From assembly GCF_030053115.1 (NCBI RefSeq), contig NZ_CP125619.1:5382001-5446000 (forward strand): 64,000 nt of DNA. The letters are read 5' to 3'. This DNA comes from Pseudomonas svalbardensis (GTDB lineage: Bacteria; Pseudomonadota; Gammaproteobacteria; Pseudomonadales; Pseudomonadaceae). Positions within the stretch are counted from its first letter, which is position 1, and every line of letters starts with the position of its first letter. A model generated the notes under the pieces. The model was not told where the DNA came from and ran no database searches. It saw only the letters and a program-made list of their open reading frames with translations. Both the position numbers and the translations under genes were made by a program. This document shows, piece by piece, positions 37,696 to 49,846 of the stretch.

Positions 37696-38764
37696 TCAGT
37701 TAAGCTGACTGGCATTTTTCTTTCTGATCGAATATTTCGGTGATTTGAGCCTTATGGCGCGGGGATAAATGCGCTCTTCCCGTCGATGCGGCAGAACATA
37801 ATGCGGGGCAGAGGCGTGCAGCTCTGCCAGATATTTGGGGATGTTCCCGGAACGGTCGGCCGAAACGCTGTTGATAAACCCTAAAATTGCCCAAGTACAC
37901 GCGGTAAAGCTCATTTCGCACGGGTAAATACCTGGACAGTGGCGGCTCATTTCCACCATCTGGTAGCGCAACAAGTTGTAGCCCCTGTGGCGAAGTGCTT
38001 AACGAAACCACCGCATCCTGGCGCCCCAAGCGCTGAACCACTTCGTACTGCACACCTTTGCGCAGTGGCATCAGCCAATGGCGCTCGGTGCCGGCTTGCT
38101 GCCACTGGTGCAGCAAACCCAGGGAAAAAAAGCCGCGATCGAACAGCGTCAACGAGTGATCGGGCGTGGTTTCGATCAGTTGTTCCGCCAGCTTCATTTC
38201 GCTGCTGCGGTAGCCGTCAAACGCACTGCCGATCAGCAAGTGGCTGGTCAACTCCATTTGGCAGACCATGCGCACCTGAGGAAAACCAGTGTCGCCATGC
38301 TGGTTGCTGGCGGAATCGTAGCGCGCCCGATTTTCGGGTGTATCGGGCGTTCGCCATACGACACCGTCGACCCCCAGCAAACGCAAGCCTGCCCAAGTTG
38401 GGTGATCCACGGCCTCATGCCAACTTTTCTGAGTCAGATGGAAGACTTGTCGTACAGCCTCGCAGCCCAATCTCTGACGGGCTTGAACCACAGCGCTGGG
38501 TGCCACCAATGGACGTTGGCCCGGCAGCATGATGTTCATGCGGCTGACCACATCCCACGCCGACATGCGGCGAAAGAAGGCCATGGAGATCACGCACCAG
38601 AGCATCATTTCCAGTGGCAAACGCCGCTTGCGCAGGGTCGCCACGCCGGCCTGTTCAAGTGCCTGCTCGACCAAAGATGGATCGAGTAAAGAATCCAGTC
38701 CCTCGATTGAGTTAGGGGTGGAGGCGATATTGTGAGTCAGTTCCAGTGCCCGAGCGAGACGCAT
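37696..38764 (-). pseudogene. IS4-family transposase with internal deletion and frameshift
   Basis: The reading frame matches copy B up to STSPQ, then jumps (junction near 37984/37985) to the sequence that encodes GYNLLRYQ in copy B, but in another frame. The 263-bp deletion removes about 88 residues with the Y-R-E-K motif and the third catalytic residue. An open frame of 355 codons from the ATG persists only by reading the tail in the wrong frame. Not a functional transposase. Confidence 0.9.
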
Positions 38765-38767
38765 AAA

Positions 38768-38799
38768 AAAATCCGATGCCAGTACAGGCATCGGATTTT
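38768..38799. terminator. IS-internal hairpin before the transposase (copy C)
   Basis: Same 13-bp stem and six-base loop as in copies A and B. Unchanged although the rest of the copy has mutated. Confidence 0.7.
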
Positions 38800-38848
38800 G
38801 ATTTCTTGCGGCCAAAGGTCAAGCAAGAGGGCTTAACTGATCGGCATT

Positions 38849-38861
38849 AGCCCCGAAGGCT
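38849..38861. repeat. Right target duplication of IS copy C
   Basis: AGCCCCGAAGGCT followed by CCG and T6, the second arm and U-run of the split host terminator. Confidence 0.9.
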
Positions 38862-38887
38862 CCGTTTTTTATGCAACCCACCCGATA

Positions 38888-40552
<1,665 letters not shown>

Positions 40553-40831
40553 GGAGAACCTAGGGTCAGTGAACGATGAATGATTGGGGCGCGGGCGATG
40601 CCCGGCCAGGCCGTGCGCGTCGTCCGATTGATGGGTATCAATGCGTGCGCGCTAAAAAAGCCTAGGAGCTGGAACGCTCCCGCGTAACCGGCAAAGCTAC
40701 CTTAATGACGAGAGGCAGTCCAGCCGAGCGGGACTGGCACTTTGCCACAACTCAGGGCATGCTAGCCGCCCTCCGGGCGTCCGGCTTATAGTGCACGTCG
40801 CGCCAGTCCAGCCAAACCGCAGGATTACAGT

Positions 40832-43800
40832 TTGTCTAATGTCACTCCCTCATCTTCCGTGAGCGCACTCAATCCTGCGACCGGCTCACCCCTGCGTGGA
40901 TCCTTGAAGGGCGCGCTGGCGGCGCTCGTCCTGTTGTTGCTCGCGTTGCTGTTCTGGCAGTTGCTGGATCAGCTGCGCGATGCCCAACGACACCAGCGTC
41001 AGTACACCATCGACTACACCGCCGATCTGGCCTCGCAAGTCAGCCTGAACATGGCGCTCAACGCCCAGATCGCCCTCAACCTGCTACCGATCGTCGAACA
41101 ACCGCAAAGCGCCGACGAACAGCAGGCGCTGTTGCGCAAACTGCAAAAGTCCTTGCCCGGCCTGCGCAGCCTCGCGTTGCTCAGTCCTTCCGGGAAAGTC
41201 CTCACCGACAGCGCCGACAACAGCGACGATGCCGACTACCTGAGCGAACTAGTCCGGCGCAGTCACGCCCAGGCCCATTACTTCAGCAACGCCAATGACG
41301 GCTCGGTGGTGCATCTGCTCCTGCATCAAGCCAGCGGTAGCACCCGCGGCTACTGGGTTCTGCGCCTGACGCCGACATTTTTCTCGTCGCTGACCAAACC
41401 AAACGAAACCGGTATTCGCCCGCTGTGGCTGGTGGAAAACCGTGTCAATCACCAGATCATCAGCCGCGACGATGGGGAGCCCTCGGCCACTCCGGCGGTG
41501 ATGACAGCGGATGAGCTGGCCAACAGCGTGCTGACCGTGCCCCTGAGCAGCAGCGACTGGCAACTACGCGCGCTGTTCGATCGGCAACGGGTGATCGAAC
41601 AGCTGCTGCCGGCGTTCATCGGCAAATGCCTTCTGGGTCTGGCCTTCTCGCTGCTGCCATTCATCGCCCTGCTGAACATGCGCCGCCGCCAACGCCAGGT
41701 GCACGAAGGCCGTCGACGCTACCAGGATATTTTCGAAGGCACAGGCGTCGCCTTGTGTGTACTCGACGTGTCCGGGCTCAAAAACTTCTTCGACAAGGCT
41801 CAGTTGCACAGCAGCGAACACCTGAAGGTCTGGCTCGAGACACCGGAACAACGCCAGCACCTGTTGCAGGAACTGCGCATCACCGAAGTCAACCTGGTCG
41901 CTCTGCAACTGCTCAACGTCAACACGTGCGATCAAGCCTGGAAACTGCTGATCGACGGTAACCCGCAGGACGGCACCGCCATCGGCATTCAAGTGCTCGA
42001 CGCGGTGCTCAACCAGCAGAAACAGCTTGAACTCGAAATCAAACTGCAAGACGCCAATGGCCGCGACCAGCACTTGTGGCTGGTCCTGCGTCTGCCGGAA
42101 GACCAGGACGACTATAAAGCGGTGATCCTGAGCATCACCGACATCACCAGTCGCAAGCTTGTCGAACTGTCGCTATTGGAGCGCGAAGGATTCTGGTCCG
42201 ACGTGGTACGCACCGTGCCGGATCATCTGTACGTGCAGGACGTGATCAGCCAGCGAATGATTTTCAGCAACCACCACCTGGGCCAGACGCTCGGTTATAA
42301 CCGTACCGAACTGCACCAGATGGGCGAGTATTTCTGGGAAATTCTGCTGAACCCCGAAGATGCCGACTTCTACCACCGCTCGCGCCAAACCCAGCGCCAG
42401 GCCGGTTACAGACAATTGATGCAATGCCAGCTGCGCTTCCGCCACCGGGACGGCAAATGGCGGCGCTTCGACATCCGCGAACAGGCGCTGGCGCGGGACA
42501 AGCACGATCAGGTCACGCGAATCATCGGCGTGGCCAAGGACATCACCGATCAGATTGAAGCCAGTGAGTCCCTGCGCGACAGCGAGCAGCGTTACCGGAT
42601 GCTCGCCGAAAGCATCAGCGACGTGATTTTCTCAACCGACAGCAAGATGGCGCTCAACTACGTCAGCCCGTCGGTGCAAGCCGTGCTGGGCTACGACGCC
42701 GACTGGATTTTCCAGAACGGCTGGCAATCGACCATCGCCAACCCGCAACAGCTAGCCGGCATTTACAGCCTGATGGACCGGGTCAGCAAAGCGCTGAATA
42801 AACCCGACCAACTGGCGCTGTTGCGCAGTCAGGTGCAGACCCAACTGTTTTTGTTCGACTGCCTGCGGGCAGACGGGCGCAAAATTCCTATCGAACTGCG
42901 GCTGGTGCTGGTCTGGGACGAACACGGTGCATTCGAAGGCGTCCTGGGCGTCGGTCGCGACATCAGCCAGCAACGCCGGGCCGAAAAAGACCTGCGCATG
43001 GCCGCGACCGTATTTGAGCACTCGACCTCGGCGATCCTGATCACCGACCCGGCCGGCTACATCGTCCAGGCTAACGAAGCCTTCAGCCGTGTCAGCGGTT
43101 ATGCGGTGGAGCAGGTGCTCGACCAGTTACCGAACATGCTGACCGTCGACGATCAGCAGGAAGCCCATCTGCGTTATGTGCTCAAGCAATTGCATCAGCA
43201 CAGCACGTGGGAAGGCGAAGTCTGGCTCAAACGACGCAATGGCGAGCATTACCCGGCCTGGGTCGGCATCACGGCGGTGCTGGATGACGAAGGCGATCTG
43301 GCCAGCTACGTGTGCTTCTTCAGCGACATCAGCGAACGCAAGGCCAGCGAGCAGCGGATTCACCGCCTCGCCTATTACGACGCCCTGACCCACCTGCCCA
43401 ACCGCACGCTGTTCCAGGATCGCCTGCACACGGCGCTGCAATCAGCCGAACGGCAGAAGTCCTGGGTGGTGCTGATGTTCCTCGACCTGGACCGCTTCAA
43501 ACCGATCAACGACTCCCTGGGCCACGCCGCCGGCGATCGCATGCTCAAGGAAATGGCCACGCGCCTGCTCGGCTGTGTCGACGATGACGACACCGTGGCG
43601 CGCATGGGCGGCGATGAATTCACCTTGCTGCTGCAACCGCGGGCCAACCGTGAAATTGCCTTGAACCGGGCGATTCACGTGGCCGAACAAATTCTCGCGA
43701 GCCTGGTGAAACCGTTCGTACTTGAAGGCCGCGAATTCTTCGTCACTGCCAGTATCGGCATCGCCCTGAGCCCTCAGGACGGTAATGAACTCAGCCAACT

Positions 43801-44680
43801 GATGAAAAACGCCGACACCGCGATGTATCACGCCAAGGAGCGTGGCAAGAACAACTTCCAGTTCTATCAGGCCGATATGAACGCCAGCGCCCTGGAGCGT
43901 CTGGAGCTGGAAAGCGACTTGCGTCACGCCCTGGAACAGAACGAATTCGTCCTCTACTACCAACCGCAGTTCAGCGGCGATGGCAAACGCCTGACCGGCG
44001 CCGAAGCCTTGCTGCGCTGGCGACATCCGCGACGCGGTCTGGTGCCGCCGGGAGACTTCATTCCGGTGCTCGAAGAGCTCGGTCTGGTGGTGGATGTCGG
44101 CGACTGGGTGATCAGCGAGGCCTGCCGTCAACTCAAGACCTGGCATCAGGCCAAGGTCCGGGTACCCAAGGTGTCGGTGAACATTTCGGCCCGGCAATTC
44201 TCCGATGGCCAACTCGGGACGCGGATCGCCACCATCCTCAAGGAAACCGGCCTGCCGCCGGCATGCCTGGAGCTGGAGCTGACCGAAAGTATCCTGATGC
44301 GCGAAGTCAGCGAAGCGATGCAGATTCTCGCCGGGCTGAAAAATCTCGGCCTGAGCATCGCGGTCGACGACTTCGGCACCGGTTACTCATCGCTCAACTA
44401 CCTCAAGCAGTTCCCGATCGACGTGCTGAAAATCGACCGCACCTTCGTCGACGGCCTGCCGTCGGGCGAGCAGGATGCGCAGATCGCCCGCGCGATCATC
44501 GCCATGGCCCACAGCCTCAATCTGGCGGTTATCGCCGAGGGCGTGGAAACCCACGAGCAACTCGACTTCCTGCGTGAGCATGGTTGCGACGAGGTTCAGG
44601 GGTATCTGTTCGGGCGTCCGATGCCGGCGAACCGGTTTGAAGCGCAGTTCAGCAATGATGCGTTGTTCGTGTTCGACTGA
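40832..44680 (+). CDS. morA: MorA-like PAS/GGDEF/EAL c-di-GMP regulator
   Basis: 1282 residues. Two membrane segments (~30-47 and ~260-285) flank a periplasmic sensor region. Several PAS domains follow (e.g. [70 protein letters not shown]), then GGDEF ([12 protein letters not shown], near residue 926) and EAL (GAEALLRW near 1056, [24 protein letters not shown]). Both active sites look intact. The GGDEF inhibitory RxxD site is replaced by Asp residues. Position next to glyA matches morA (PA4601) of P. aeruginosa, a motility and biofilm regulator. Start TTG, preceded by AGGA. Confidence 0.88.
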   Translation: MSNVTPSSSVSALNPATGSPLRGSLKGALAALVLLLLALLFWQLLDQLRDAQRHQRQYTIDYTADLASQVSLNMALNAQIALNLLPIVEQPQSADEQQALLRKLQKSLPGLRSLALLSPSGKVLTDSADNSDDADYLSELVRRSHAQAHYFSNANDGSVVHLLLHQASGSTRGYWVLRLTPTFFSSLTKPNETGIRPLWLVENRVNHQIISRDDGEPSATPAVMTADELANSVLTVPLSSSDWQLRALFDRQRVIEQLLPAFIGKCLLGLAFSLLPFIALLNMRRRQRQVHEGRRRYQDIFEGTGVALCVLDVSGLKNFFDKAQLHSSEHLKVWLETPEQRQHLLQELRITEVNLVALQLLNVNTCDQAWKLLIDGNPQDGTAIGIQVLDAVLNQQKQLELEIKLQDANGRDQHLWLVLRLPEDQDDYKAVILSITDITSRKLVELSLLEREGFWSDVVRTVPDHLYVQDVISQRMIFSNHHLGQTLGYNRTELHQMGEYFWEILLNPEDADFYHRSRQTQRQAGYRQLMQCQLRFRHRDGKWRRFDIREQALARDKHDQVTRIIGVAKDITDQIEASESLRDSEQRYRMLAESISDVIFSTDSKMALNYVSPSVQAVLGYDADWIFQNGWQSTIANPQQLAGIYSLMDRVSKALNKPDQLALLRSQVQTQLFLFDCLRADGRKIPIELRLVLVWDEHGAFEGVLGVGRDISQQRRAEKDLRMAATVFEHSTSAILITDPAGYIVQANEAFSRVSGYAVEQVLDQLPNMLTVDDQQEAHLRYVLKQLHQHSTWEGEVWLKRRNGEHYPAWVGITAVLDDEGDLASYVCFFSDISERKASEQRIHRLAYYDALTHLPNRTLFQDRLHTALQSAERQKSWVVLMFLDLDRFKPINDSLGHAAGDRMLKEMATRLLGCVDDDDTVARMGGDEFTLLLQPRANREIALNRAIHVAEQILASLVKPFVLEGREFFVTASIGIALSPQDGNELSQLMKNADTAMYHAKERGKNNFQFYQADMNASALERLELESDLRHALEQNEFVLYYQPQFSGDGKRLTGAEALLRWRHPRRGLVPPGDFIPVLEELGLVVDVGDWVISEACRQLKTWHQAKVRVPKVSVNISARQFSDGQLGTRIATILKETGLPPACLELELTESILMREVSEAMQILAGLKNLGLSIAVDDFGTGYSSLNYLKQFPIDVLKIDRTFVDGLPSGEQDAQIARAIIAMAHSLNLAVIAEGVETHEQLDFLREHGCDEVQGYLFGRPMPANRFEAQFSNDALFVFD

Positions 44681-44699
44681 AATCTTGTGGTGTTGCGGG

Positions 44700-44735
44700 A
44701 GACCCCTTCGACTTGCTCGCGAAGGGGCCCGCACA
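44700..44735. repeat. REP-like hairpin after morA
   Basis: CCCCTTCG...CGAAGGGG with ACTTGCTCG in the loop; a degenerate REP unit that may end the morA transcript. Confidence 0.45.
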
Positions 44736-44854
44736 GGCACCGCATATCCGGTCATGAAGCCCACTTGTCTGCGACATGATGTCCTTTCATATGCCATCTA
44801 AAACCCATTGGGTTAGAATGCCCCCCTTTTCTGCCCCGATCCTTGAGGACCGCC

Positions 44855-46108
44855 ATGTTCAGCCGTGATTTGACTATTGCCAAGTACGACGCCGATCTCT
44901 TTGCCGCCATGGAGCAAGAAGCTCAGCGCCAGGAAGAACACATCGAGCTGATCGCTTCGGAAAACTACACCAGCCCTGCGGTCATGGAAGCTCAAGGCTC
45001 GGTACTGACCAACAAGTACGCCGAAGGCTACCCGGGCAAGCGCTACTACGGTGGTTGCGAGTTCGTCGACGTGGTCGAGCAACTGGCCATCGACCGTGCA
45101 AAAGAACTGTTCGGCGCTGATTACGCCAACGTTCAGCCGCACGCCGGTTCGCAAGCCAACAGCGCCGTTTACCTGGCTCTGCTGCAAGCGGGCGACACCC
45201 TCCTGGGCATGAGCCTGGCACACGGTGGTCACCTGACCCACGGTGCCAGCGTTTCCTCCTCCGGCAAGCTGTACAACGCCGTTCAGTACGGTATCGACGG
45301 CAACGGCCTGATCGACTACGACGAAGTCGAGCGTCTGGCGGTTGAGCACAAACCGAAAATGATCGTGGCCGGTTTCTCTGCCTACTCGCAGATTCTGGAC
45401 TTCCCGCGGTTCCGCGAAATCGCTGACAAGGTTGGCGCCTATCTGTTCGTCGACATGGCCCACGTGGCCGGTCTGGTCGCCGCTGGCGTCTACCCGAACC
45501 CGGTGCCTTTCGCTGACGTCGTGACCACCACCACGCACAAGACCCTGCGCGGTCCACGTGGCGGCCTGATCCTGGCTCGCGCCAACGCCGACATCGAGAA
45601 AAAGCTGAACTCCGCGGTATTCCCGGGCGCCCAGGGTGGCCCGCTGGAGCACGTGATCGCCGCTAAAGCGATCTGCTTCAAGGAAGCACTGCAACCTGAG
45701 TTCAAGACTTACCAGCAACAAGTGGTGAAAAACGCCAAGGCCATGGCCGGCGTGTTCATCGAGCGCGGTTTCGACGTAGTTTCCGGCGGTACTGAAAACC
45801 ACCTGTTCCTGCTGTCGCTGATCAAGCAGGAAATTTCCGGTAAAGACGCTGACGCCGCTCTGGGCAAAGCGTTCATCACCGTGAACAAGAACTCCGTGCC
45901 AAACGATCCACGCTCCCCGTTCGTCACCTCCGGTCTGCGCTTCGGTACTCCGGCTGTGACCACTCGTGGCTTCAAGGAAGCAGAGTGCAAAGAACTGGCC
46001 GGCTGGATCTGCGACATCCTGGCGGACCTTTCCAACGAAGCGGTGATCGACGCCGTTCGTGAGAAGGTCAAGGCCATCTGCAAGAAGCTGCCGGTATACG
46101 GCGCCTAA
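44855..46108 (+). CDS. glyA: Serine hydroxymethyltransferase
   Basis: 417 residues, PLP-dependent fold type I. Visible are [20 protein letters not shown], the PLP-binding Lys in [16 protein letters not shown] and [15 protein letters not shown]. Converts serine to glycine with transfer of a one-carbon unit to tetrahydrofolate. The ATG at 44855 has TTGAGGA upstream. Adjacent to morA as in other pseudomonads, which often have several glyA genes. Confidence 0.96.
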   Translation: MFSRDLTIAKYDADLFAAMEQEAQRQEEHIELIASENYTSPAVMEAQGSVLTNKYAEGYPGKRYYGGCEFVDVVEQLAIDRAKELFGADYANVQPHAGSQANSAVYLALLQAGDTLLGMSLAHGGHLTHGASVSSSGKLYNAVQYGIDGNGLIDYDEVERLAVEHKPKMIVAGFSAYSQILDFPRFREIADKVGAYLFVDMAHVAGLVAAGVYPNPVPFADVVTTTTHKTLRGPRGGLILARANADIEKKLNSAVFPGAQGGPLEHVIAAKAICFKEALQPEFKTYQQQVVKNAKAMAGVFIERGFDVVSGGTENHLFLLSLIKQEISGKDADAALGKAFITVNKNSVPNDPRSPFVTSGLRFGTPAVTTRGFKEAECKELAGWICDILADLSNEAVIDAVREKVKAICKKLPVYGA

Positions 46109-46135
46109 TCAGCCCGCTAAACCGTAGCAATGAAA

Positions 46136-46163
46136 AACCGGCCAGTGATGGCCGGTTTTTTTT
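46136..46163 (+). terminator. glyA terminator
   Basis: Arms AACCGGCCA and TGGCCGGTT around GTGA, followed by T8. Confidence 0.92.
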
Positions 46164-46216
46164 CGTCCGCGATTTTTTTCAAACAACGAAAAGGCTCAAG
46201 GTCGGGGCATTGCGCC

Positions 46217-46234
46217 CAACTGGTAAGACCGGTC
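46217..46234 (+). promoter_or_regulatory. FCD-type GntR operator, upstream copy
   Basis: CAACTGGTAAGACCGGTC. It fits the TGGT-N3-ACC(A) palindrome bound by PdhR/LldR-like regulators. The same GGTAAGACC core occurs 85 bp downstream. Confidence 0.55.
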
Positions 46235-46256
46235 ATGCCAATCACTCAGAATTTGC

Positions 46257-46286
46257 TTGCGATCACCCAAAAACAGCGCCTAGACT
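46257..46286 (+). promoter_or_regulatory. Possible promoter of the DctA-like gene
   Basis: TTGCGA, 18-bp spacer, TAGACT, lying between the two operator-like sites. The boxes are moderate. Confidence 0.4.
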
Positions 46287-46302
46287 GCGCCTGCACTGGA
46301 CA

Positions 46303-46319
46303 TACCGGTAAGACCACAA
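46303..46319 (+). promoter_or_regulatory. FCD-type GntR operator, downstream copy
   Basis: TACCGGTAAGACCACAA. It shares the core GGTAAGACC with the site at 46217-46234. Located just after the likely transcription start, where a bound repressor would block elongation. Confidence 0.55.
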
Positions 46320-46384
46320 TAATTAAGTCCTGAATCTGATGCGCGAAGCGCACGGCAGCCAGGACACCGACCAGGATTCCTCCC

Positions 46385-47698
46385 ATGCTCAGATGGTGCT
46401 CGCGTTCAATCTTCCTCCAAGTGGTTCTCGGACTGGTGCTCGGCATCGTCTGCGGGCTGACCCTTCCTGAATACTCCGCCCAGCTCAAACCGCTCGGCGA
46501 TGGCTTCATCAAACTGATCAAGATGCTCATCGGTCTGATCGTATTCTGCGTGGTGGTCAGCGGCATCAGCGGTGCCGGCGACCTGAAGAAGGTCGGACGC
46601 ATCGGCCTGAAATCGGTGATCTACTTCGAAATCCTGACCACCATCGCCCTGGTGATTGGTCTGGTGTTCGCTTTCACCACCGGCATCGGCAGCGGCGCGA
46701 ACATTCATCTGGATCAGCTTTCCGCTGCCGACATGGGCGACATCGCCCAGCGCGGTCAGCACATGCAAACCACCTCCCAGTTCCTGATGAACCTGATCCC
46801 GACCTCGGTAATCGGCGCCTTCGCGGAGAACAATATTCTGCAAGTCCTGCTGTTTTCGGTGCTGTTTGGCAGTGCGCTGAACCTGGTGGGCGAAGCAGCG
46901 TCGGGTATTTCCCGGCTGATCAATGAGCTGAGCCACGTGATCTTCCGCATCATGGGCATGATCGTGCGTCTGGCGCCGATCGGCGTGTTCGGCGCCATCG
47001 CTTTCACCACCAGCAAATATGGCCTGGATTCGCTGCAGCACCTGGGCAGCCTGGTTGGCCTGTTTTACCTGACCTGTGTGGCGTTTGTGACATTGATTCT
47101 CGGCCTGGTGATGCGCCTTTCGGGCCTGAAGATGTGGCCGTTGCTCAAGTACCTGCGCGAAGAACTGCTGATCGTCATGGGCACCGCCTCCTCCGACGCC
47201 GTGCTGCCACAAATCATGCGCAAGCTTGAGCATCTGGGCATCGGCAGTTCGACGGTCGGGCTGGTCATTCCTACCGGTTACTCGTTCAACCTGGACGGTT
47301 TCTCGATCTACCTGACCCTCGCCATCGTGTTCATCGCCAATGCCACCGGCACGCCGCTGGCCATGACCGATCTGCTGACGATTCTGCTGGTGTCGTTGAT
47401 CACCTCCAAAGGTGCCCACGGGATTCCCGGCTCGGCGCTGGTGATTCTCGCGGCGACACTGACGGCGATCCCGGCGATTCCGGTGGTCGGCCTGGTGCTG
47501 GTGTTGGCAGTGGACTGGTTCATGGGCATCGGCCGGGCGCTGACCAACCTGATCGGCAACTGCGTCGCCACCGTGGCCATCGCGCGCTGGGAAAAGGACA
47601 TCGATATTCAACGGGCGAACAAAGTACTTTCTGGCCAGGTGGGTTATACCTTCCAGCCGAGAAAGCCTGTCGGCCCGGCACATCAGCAGGAATTCTGA
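46385..47698 (+). CDS. DctA-like dicarboxylate/amino-acid:cation symporter
   Basis: 437 residues with many membrane segments. Close in pattern to C4-dicarboxylate carrier DctA: LKPLGDGFIKLIKMLIGLIVF, NLIPTSVIGAFAENNILQVLLFSVLFG, the re-entrant loop GTASSDAVLPQIMRKLE (DctA has GTSSSES), and VIPTGYSFNLDGFSIYLTLA, NLIGNCVATVAIA. The changed serine motif and KMLIGLIVF suggest a paralogue with different substrate range. Two FCD regulators follow and two matching operators precede it, so it is probably substrate-induced. Confidence 0.85.
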   Translation: MLRWCSRSIFLQVVLGLVLGIVCGLTLPEYSAQLKPLGDGFIKLIKMLIGLIVFCVVVSGISGAGDLKKVGRIGLKSVIYFEILTTIALVIGLVFAFTTGIGSGANIHLDQLSAADMGDIAQRGQHMQTTSQFLMNLIPTSVIGAFAENNILQVLLFSVLFGSALNLVGEAASGISRLINELSHVIFRIMGMIVRLAPIGVFGAIAFTTSKYGLDSLQHLGSLVGLFYLTCVAFVTLILGLVMRLSGLKMWPLLKYLREELLIVMGTASSDAVLPQIMRKLEHLGIGSSTVGLVIPTGYSFNLDGFSIYLTLAIVFIANATGTPLAMTDLLTILLVSLITSKGAHGIPGSALVILAATLTAIPAIPVVGLVLVLAVDWFMGIGRALTNLIGNCVATVAIARWEKDIDIQRANKVLSGQVGYTFQPRKPVGPAHQQEF

Positions 47699-47705
47699 AT
47701 AATCG

Positions 47706-47731
47706 CCGTGCCTGCCCACGGGCAGGCACGG
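47706..47731 (+). terminator. Hairpin between the carrier and the first regulator
   Basis: 12-bp arms CCGTGCCTGCCC and GGGCAGGCACGG. It lacks a U-run directly at the stem, so it may only attenuate. Confidence 0.5.
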
Positions 47732-47765
47732 TCATCAATCGTTTTGGATGCTCATGGAGCGAACA

Positions 47766-48470
47766 GTGATCACCTCGTCGACCGTTGTGAATTCAGTAGT
47801 AGAAAAACTCCGGGCCGCTTTGGCCCGTGGTCAGTGGCGCTCCGGCGAGATGCTGCCGGGGCAGCGTGAGCTGGCCGAACAACTGGGCATCAGCCGCCCG
47901 AGCCTGCGCGAAGCCGTCATCGTGCTGGAAACCCTTGGGCTGGTGCGCTCCATGCCGGGTAAAGGCGTGGTGGTGCTGGAGGCCAATCTTAGCGACAGCC
48001 AAAGCCACGACAGCGCGGTCGCCGGTGCGAGCCTGGAAGACGTGCTGCAACTGCGCTACACGCTTGAACCGTTCATTGTCGGCCTGGTGGCGCAGTCGAT
48101 CAGCAGCAAGGAAGTCGGGCAACTGCGCTTGACCCTGATGGACATGCGCGAAGCGCTGGAAGCCAACGACAGCGAAGCCGGCGTGAACGCCTACATCGCG
48201 TTCCACGAAGAGCTGTTCACGCTGACCTCGAACCCGATTTTCCAGAGTGTGGTGCAACAGACCAGCAACGCCCTCAAGCAAAGCGCCGACGTGCTGCGCA
48301 ACTCCCCGGAGCATTTGGCTGAGCGCCTTGAGGAGAACGAAGCCGTGGTGCGCGCTATTCGCAGCAAAAACAGCGCCCAGGCCAGCGCCGAGATGCGTCG
48401 GCACATCCTTCGGGAAGGCCAGCGGATGGGCATCGAATTGAATATTCCGGACGACAATCTGGGCAAATAG
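47766..48470 (+). CDS. FCD-family GntR transcriptional regulator (PdhR/LldR type)
   Basis: 234 residues from the GTG at 47766, which has GGAG upstream; ATGs at 47748 and 47754 are alternatives. Winged helix (GEMLPGQRELAEQLGISRPSLREAVIVLETLGLVRSMPGKGVVVL) and the all-helical FCD domain with metal/ligand residues (RYTLEPFIVGLV, FHEELFTLTSNPI, RRHILREG). Likely regulator of the upstream carrier through the GGTAAGACC sites. The effector is unknown. Confidence 0.88.
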   Translation: MITSSTVVNSVVEKLRAALARGQWRSGEMLPGQRELAEQLGISRPSLREAVIVLETLGLVRSMPGKGVVVLEANLSDSQSHDSAVAGASLEDVLQLRYTLEPFIVGLVAQSISSKEVGQLRLTLMDMREALEANDSEAGVNAYIAFHEELFTLTSNPIFQSVVQQTSNALKQSADVLRNSPEHLAERLEENEAVVRAIRSKNSAQASAEMRRHILREGQRMGIELNIPDDNLGK

Positions 48471-48515
48471 CTGTACTGAAAAAAACCCTATCGGCAACCG
48501 GACTGGAGACAGGCC

Positions 48516-49211
48516 ATGAGTTCCTATGCCTTGAAGATTCCCGTTTTCTCGATTTCCACCGCCCTGCCCTTGCGCCACCAGAGCGACAAGAAGCGTTGCG
48601 TCGACGACATCTATCCGCAGATTTTCGATGCCATTCTCGAACAACGCATTGCCCCGGGCAGCCGTTTCACCGAAGCAAGCCTTGGCCAGGCATTCGGTGT
48701 CAGCCGCAGTATCATCCGCCAGGTACTGGCGCGATTGTCTCATCAGCAGGTCATCATTCTGCGGCCCAATCATCGCCCGCAAGTCGCGACCTCCGATGCC
48801 GAACAAACCCGTCAGATTCTCCATGCCCGCCGGCTGACCGAAACCACTCTGGCGCGACTGGCCTGCCAGCAACCGTCTTCCCGGCACCTGCCGCAGTTAC
48901 GCGAATTGATAGAGCGCGAACGCCGCTATATCGAACAAAACCAACGCGGGCCGGCTATTCGTCTGTCGGGCGAGTTCCACCTGCAACTGGCGCAAGTCGC
49001 AGGCAACGTGCCATTGGCACAATTTCTCGGCAGCCTGGTGCCGCTGACCTCATTGGCCATCGCCCACTACGAAGAACAAGCGCGTAGTTACTGCGCGTGG
49101 CAAGAACATGCGGAGATCGTCGAGGCGGTGGAGTGCGGAGATGCCAAGGTTGCCGAGGGCTTGATGGCCCGGCTTCTGGAGCATCTGGAGGAGAAGTTGC
49201 TGAACCCGTAA
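48516..49211 (+). CDS. Second FCD-family GntR regulator
   Basis: 231 residues. Winged helix PGSRFTEASLGQAFGVSRSIIRQVLARLSHQQVIILRPNHRPQVA, and FCD domain with ARRLTETTLARLA, EFHLQLAQVAGNVPLAQFL and EHAEIVEAVECGDAKVAEGLMARLLEHLEE. It is not a close copy of its neighbour, belonging to another FadR subgroup. 45 bases after the first regulator, probably the same transcript. Confidence 0.87.
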   Translation: MSSYALKIPVFSISTALPLRHQSDKKRCVDDIYPQIFDAILEQRIAPGSRFTEASLGQAFGVSRSIIRQVLARLSHQQVIILRPNHRPQVATSDAEQTRQILHARRLTETTLARLACQQPSSRHLPQLRELIERERRYIEQNQRGPAIRLSGEFHLQLAQVAGNVPLAQFLGSLVPLTSLAIAHYEEQARSYCAWQEHAEIVEAVECGDAKVAEGLMARLLEHLEEKLLNP

Positions 49212-49260
49212 TCGGCTTGTGTAACGGCTTGCGCACAACATTTCTGACCGTCCCGAGACT

Positions 49261-49281
49261 CGGTTCTTTAACCGGTTTTTT
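49261..49281 (+). terminator. Terminator of the regulator pair
   Basis: Arms CGGTT and AACCG around CTTT, followed by GTTTTTT. Confidence 0.6.
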
Positions 49282-49287
49282 CGCCTT

Positions 49288-49319
49288 GAAACTATTGAAA
49301 CTATTGAAACTATTGAAAC
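49288..49319. repeat. Short tandem repeat GAAACTATT
   Basis: Three full 9-bp units and a partial fourth (GAAAC). Such repeats can change copy number by slippage. It lies directly after a terminator and before the AT-rich islet. Confidence 0.8.
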
Positions 49320-49508
49320 CTGCTATCACTTTGCAACCGCCGCCATTAACTGCCAACGAATACTTTATACGCGCCACATAAAAACCTCACTCATACCGCC
49401 AACTTCCCGAAACAAAGAAACGAGCACAACCTAAAAAAAAAATTTAATCTCTGGTTCTACTTTTACTGAAAACCAACTAATCAAGATGTAAATGTTTGAG
49501 ATAACTTC

Positions 49509-49661
49509 ATGATCACCGCCCATCAGAAATACTTCCGCGCCTGTCTTGAAAAGCCGTTCGCAACCTCGCATGGCTATCTTGTCATGACCCGCCCGCCCCT
49601 AAGCAGTGACGGGCACTTCGTTGGCCGGTGCACATTGGATCATTACCTTGCAACCAAGTAA
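49509..49661 (+). CDS. Possible small orphan protein (50 aa)
   Basis: ATG to TAA open frame encoding MITAHQKYFRACLEKPFATS followed by 30 more residues ending HYLATK. It lies in the AT-rich islet, yet its codons are GC-richer than the surroundings. The ribosome site is weak. I do not recognise it; it may be a gene remnant or chance. Confidence 0.25.
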   Translation: MITAHQKYFRACLEKPFATSHGYLVMTRPPLSSDGHFVGRCTLDHYLATK

Positions 49662-49846
49662 AAACACAACAAAACCCCAGAGACACCGCATCTAAACCTT
49701 AACAACCTCGACACGCTTAATCTGTTTGATGAGGACAATAAATCTGTAAGTGGACGACCTCCACGACCATTATCATTGCGTAAAATTCAAAGTCAAAAAC
49801 TGACCAAACACCTGAACATCAATTTCTTATCAAGGAAGATATAACC

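Larger units (their letters stand above)
37688..38848 (-). mobile_element. IS4-family insertion sequence, deleted copy C (1161 bp)
   Basis: Same element as copies A and B but 263 bp shorter and with several point differences, so it is an older insertion. The ends are AATTCCGATCAGTTAAG (transposase 3' side) and AATGCCGATCAGTTAAG. A 13-bp target duplication is perfect. The transposase is dead, but both ends remain, so it could be moved in trans by copy A or B. It sits exactly in the terminator hairpin between the convergent Gre-like gene and ettA. Confidence 0.93.
49212..49846. other. AT-rich intergenic islet
   Basis: 635 bases with no clear gene. It contains a short terminator, a 9-bp tandem repeat, A-rich runs near 49430 and one weak 50-codon open frame. 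Composition is visibly lower in G+C than flanking genes and continues into the orphan gene at 49847. No mobile-element end or integrase is visible. Confidence 0.6.

Noticed and set aside
37700..38764. Copy C transposase as a functional shorter protein
   Set aside because: The deletion removes the third catalytic residue and shifts the frame, so the tail is unrelated to the transposase.
49288..49319. CRISPR-like array
   Set aside because: The units are 9 bp, contiguous and without spacers; a simple tandem repeat.
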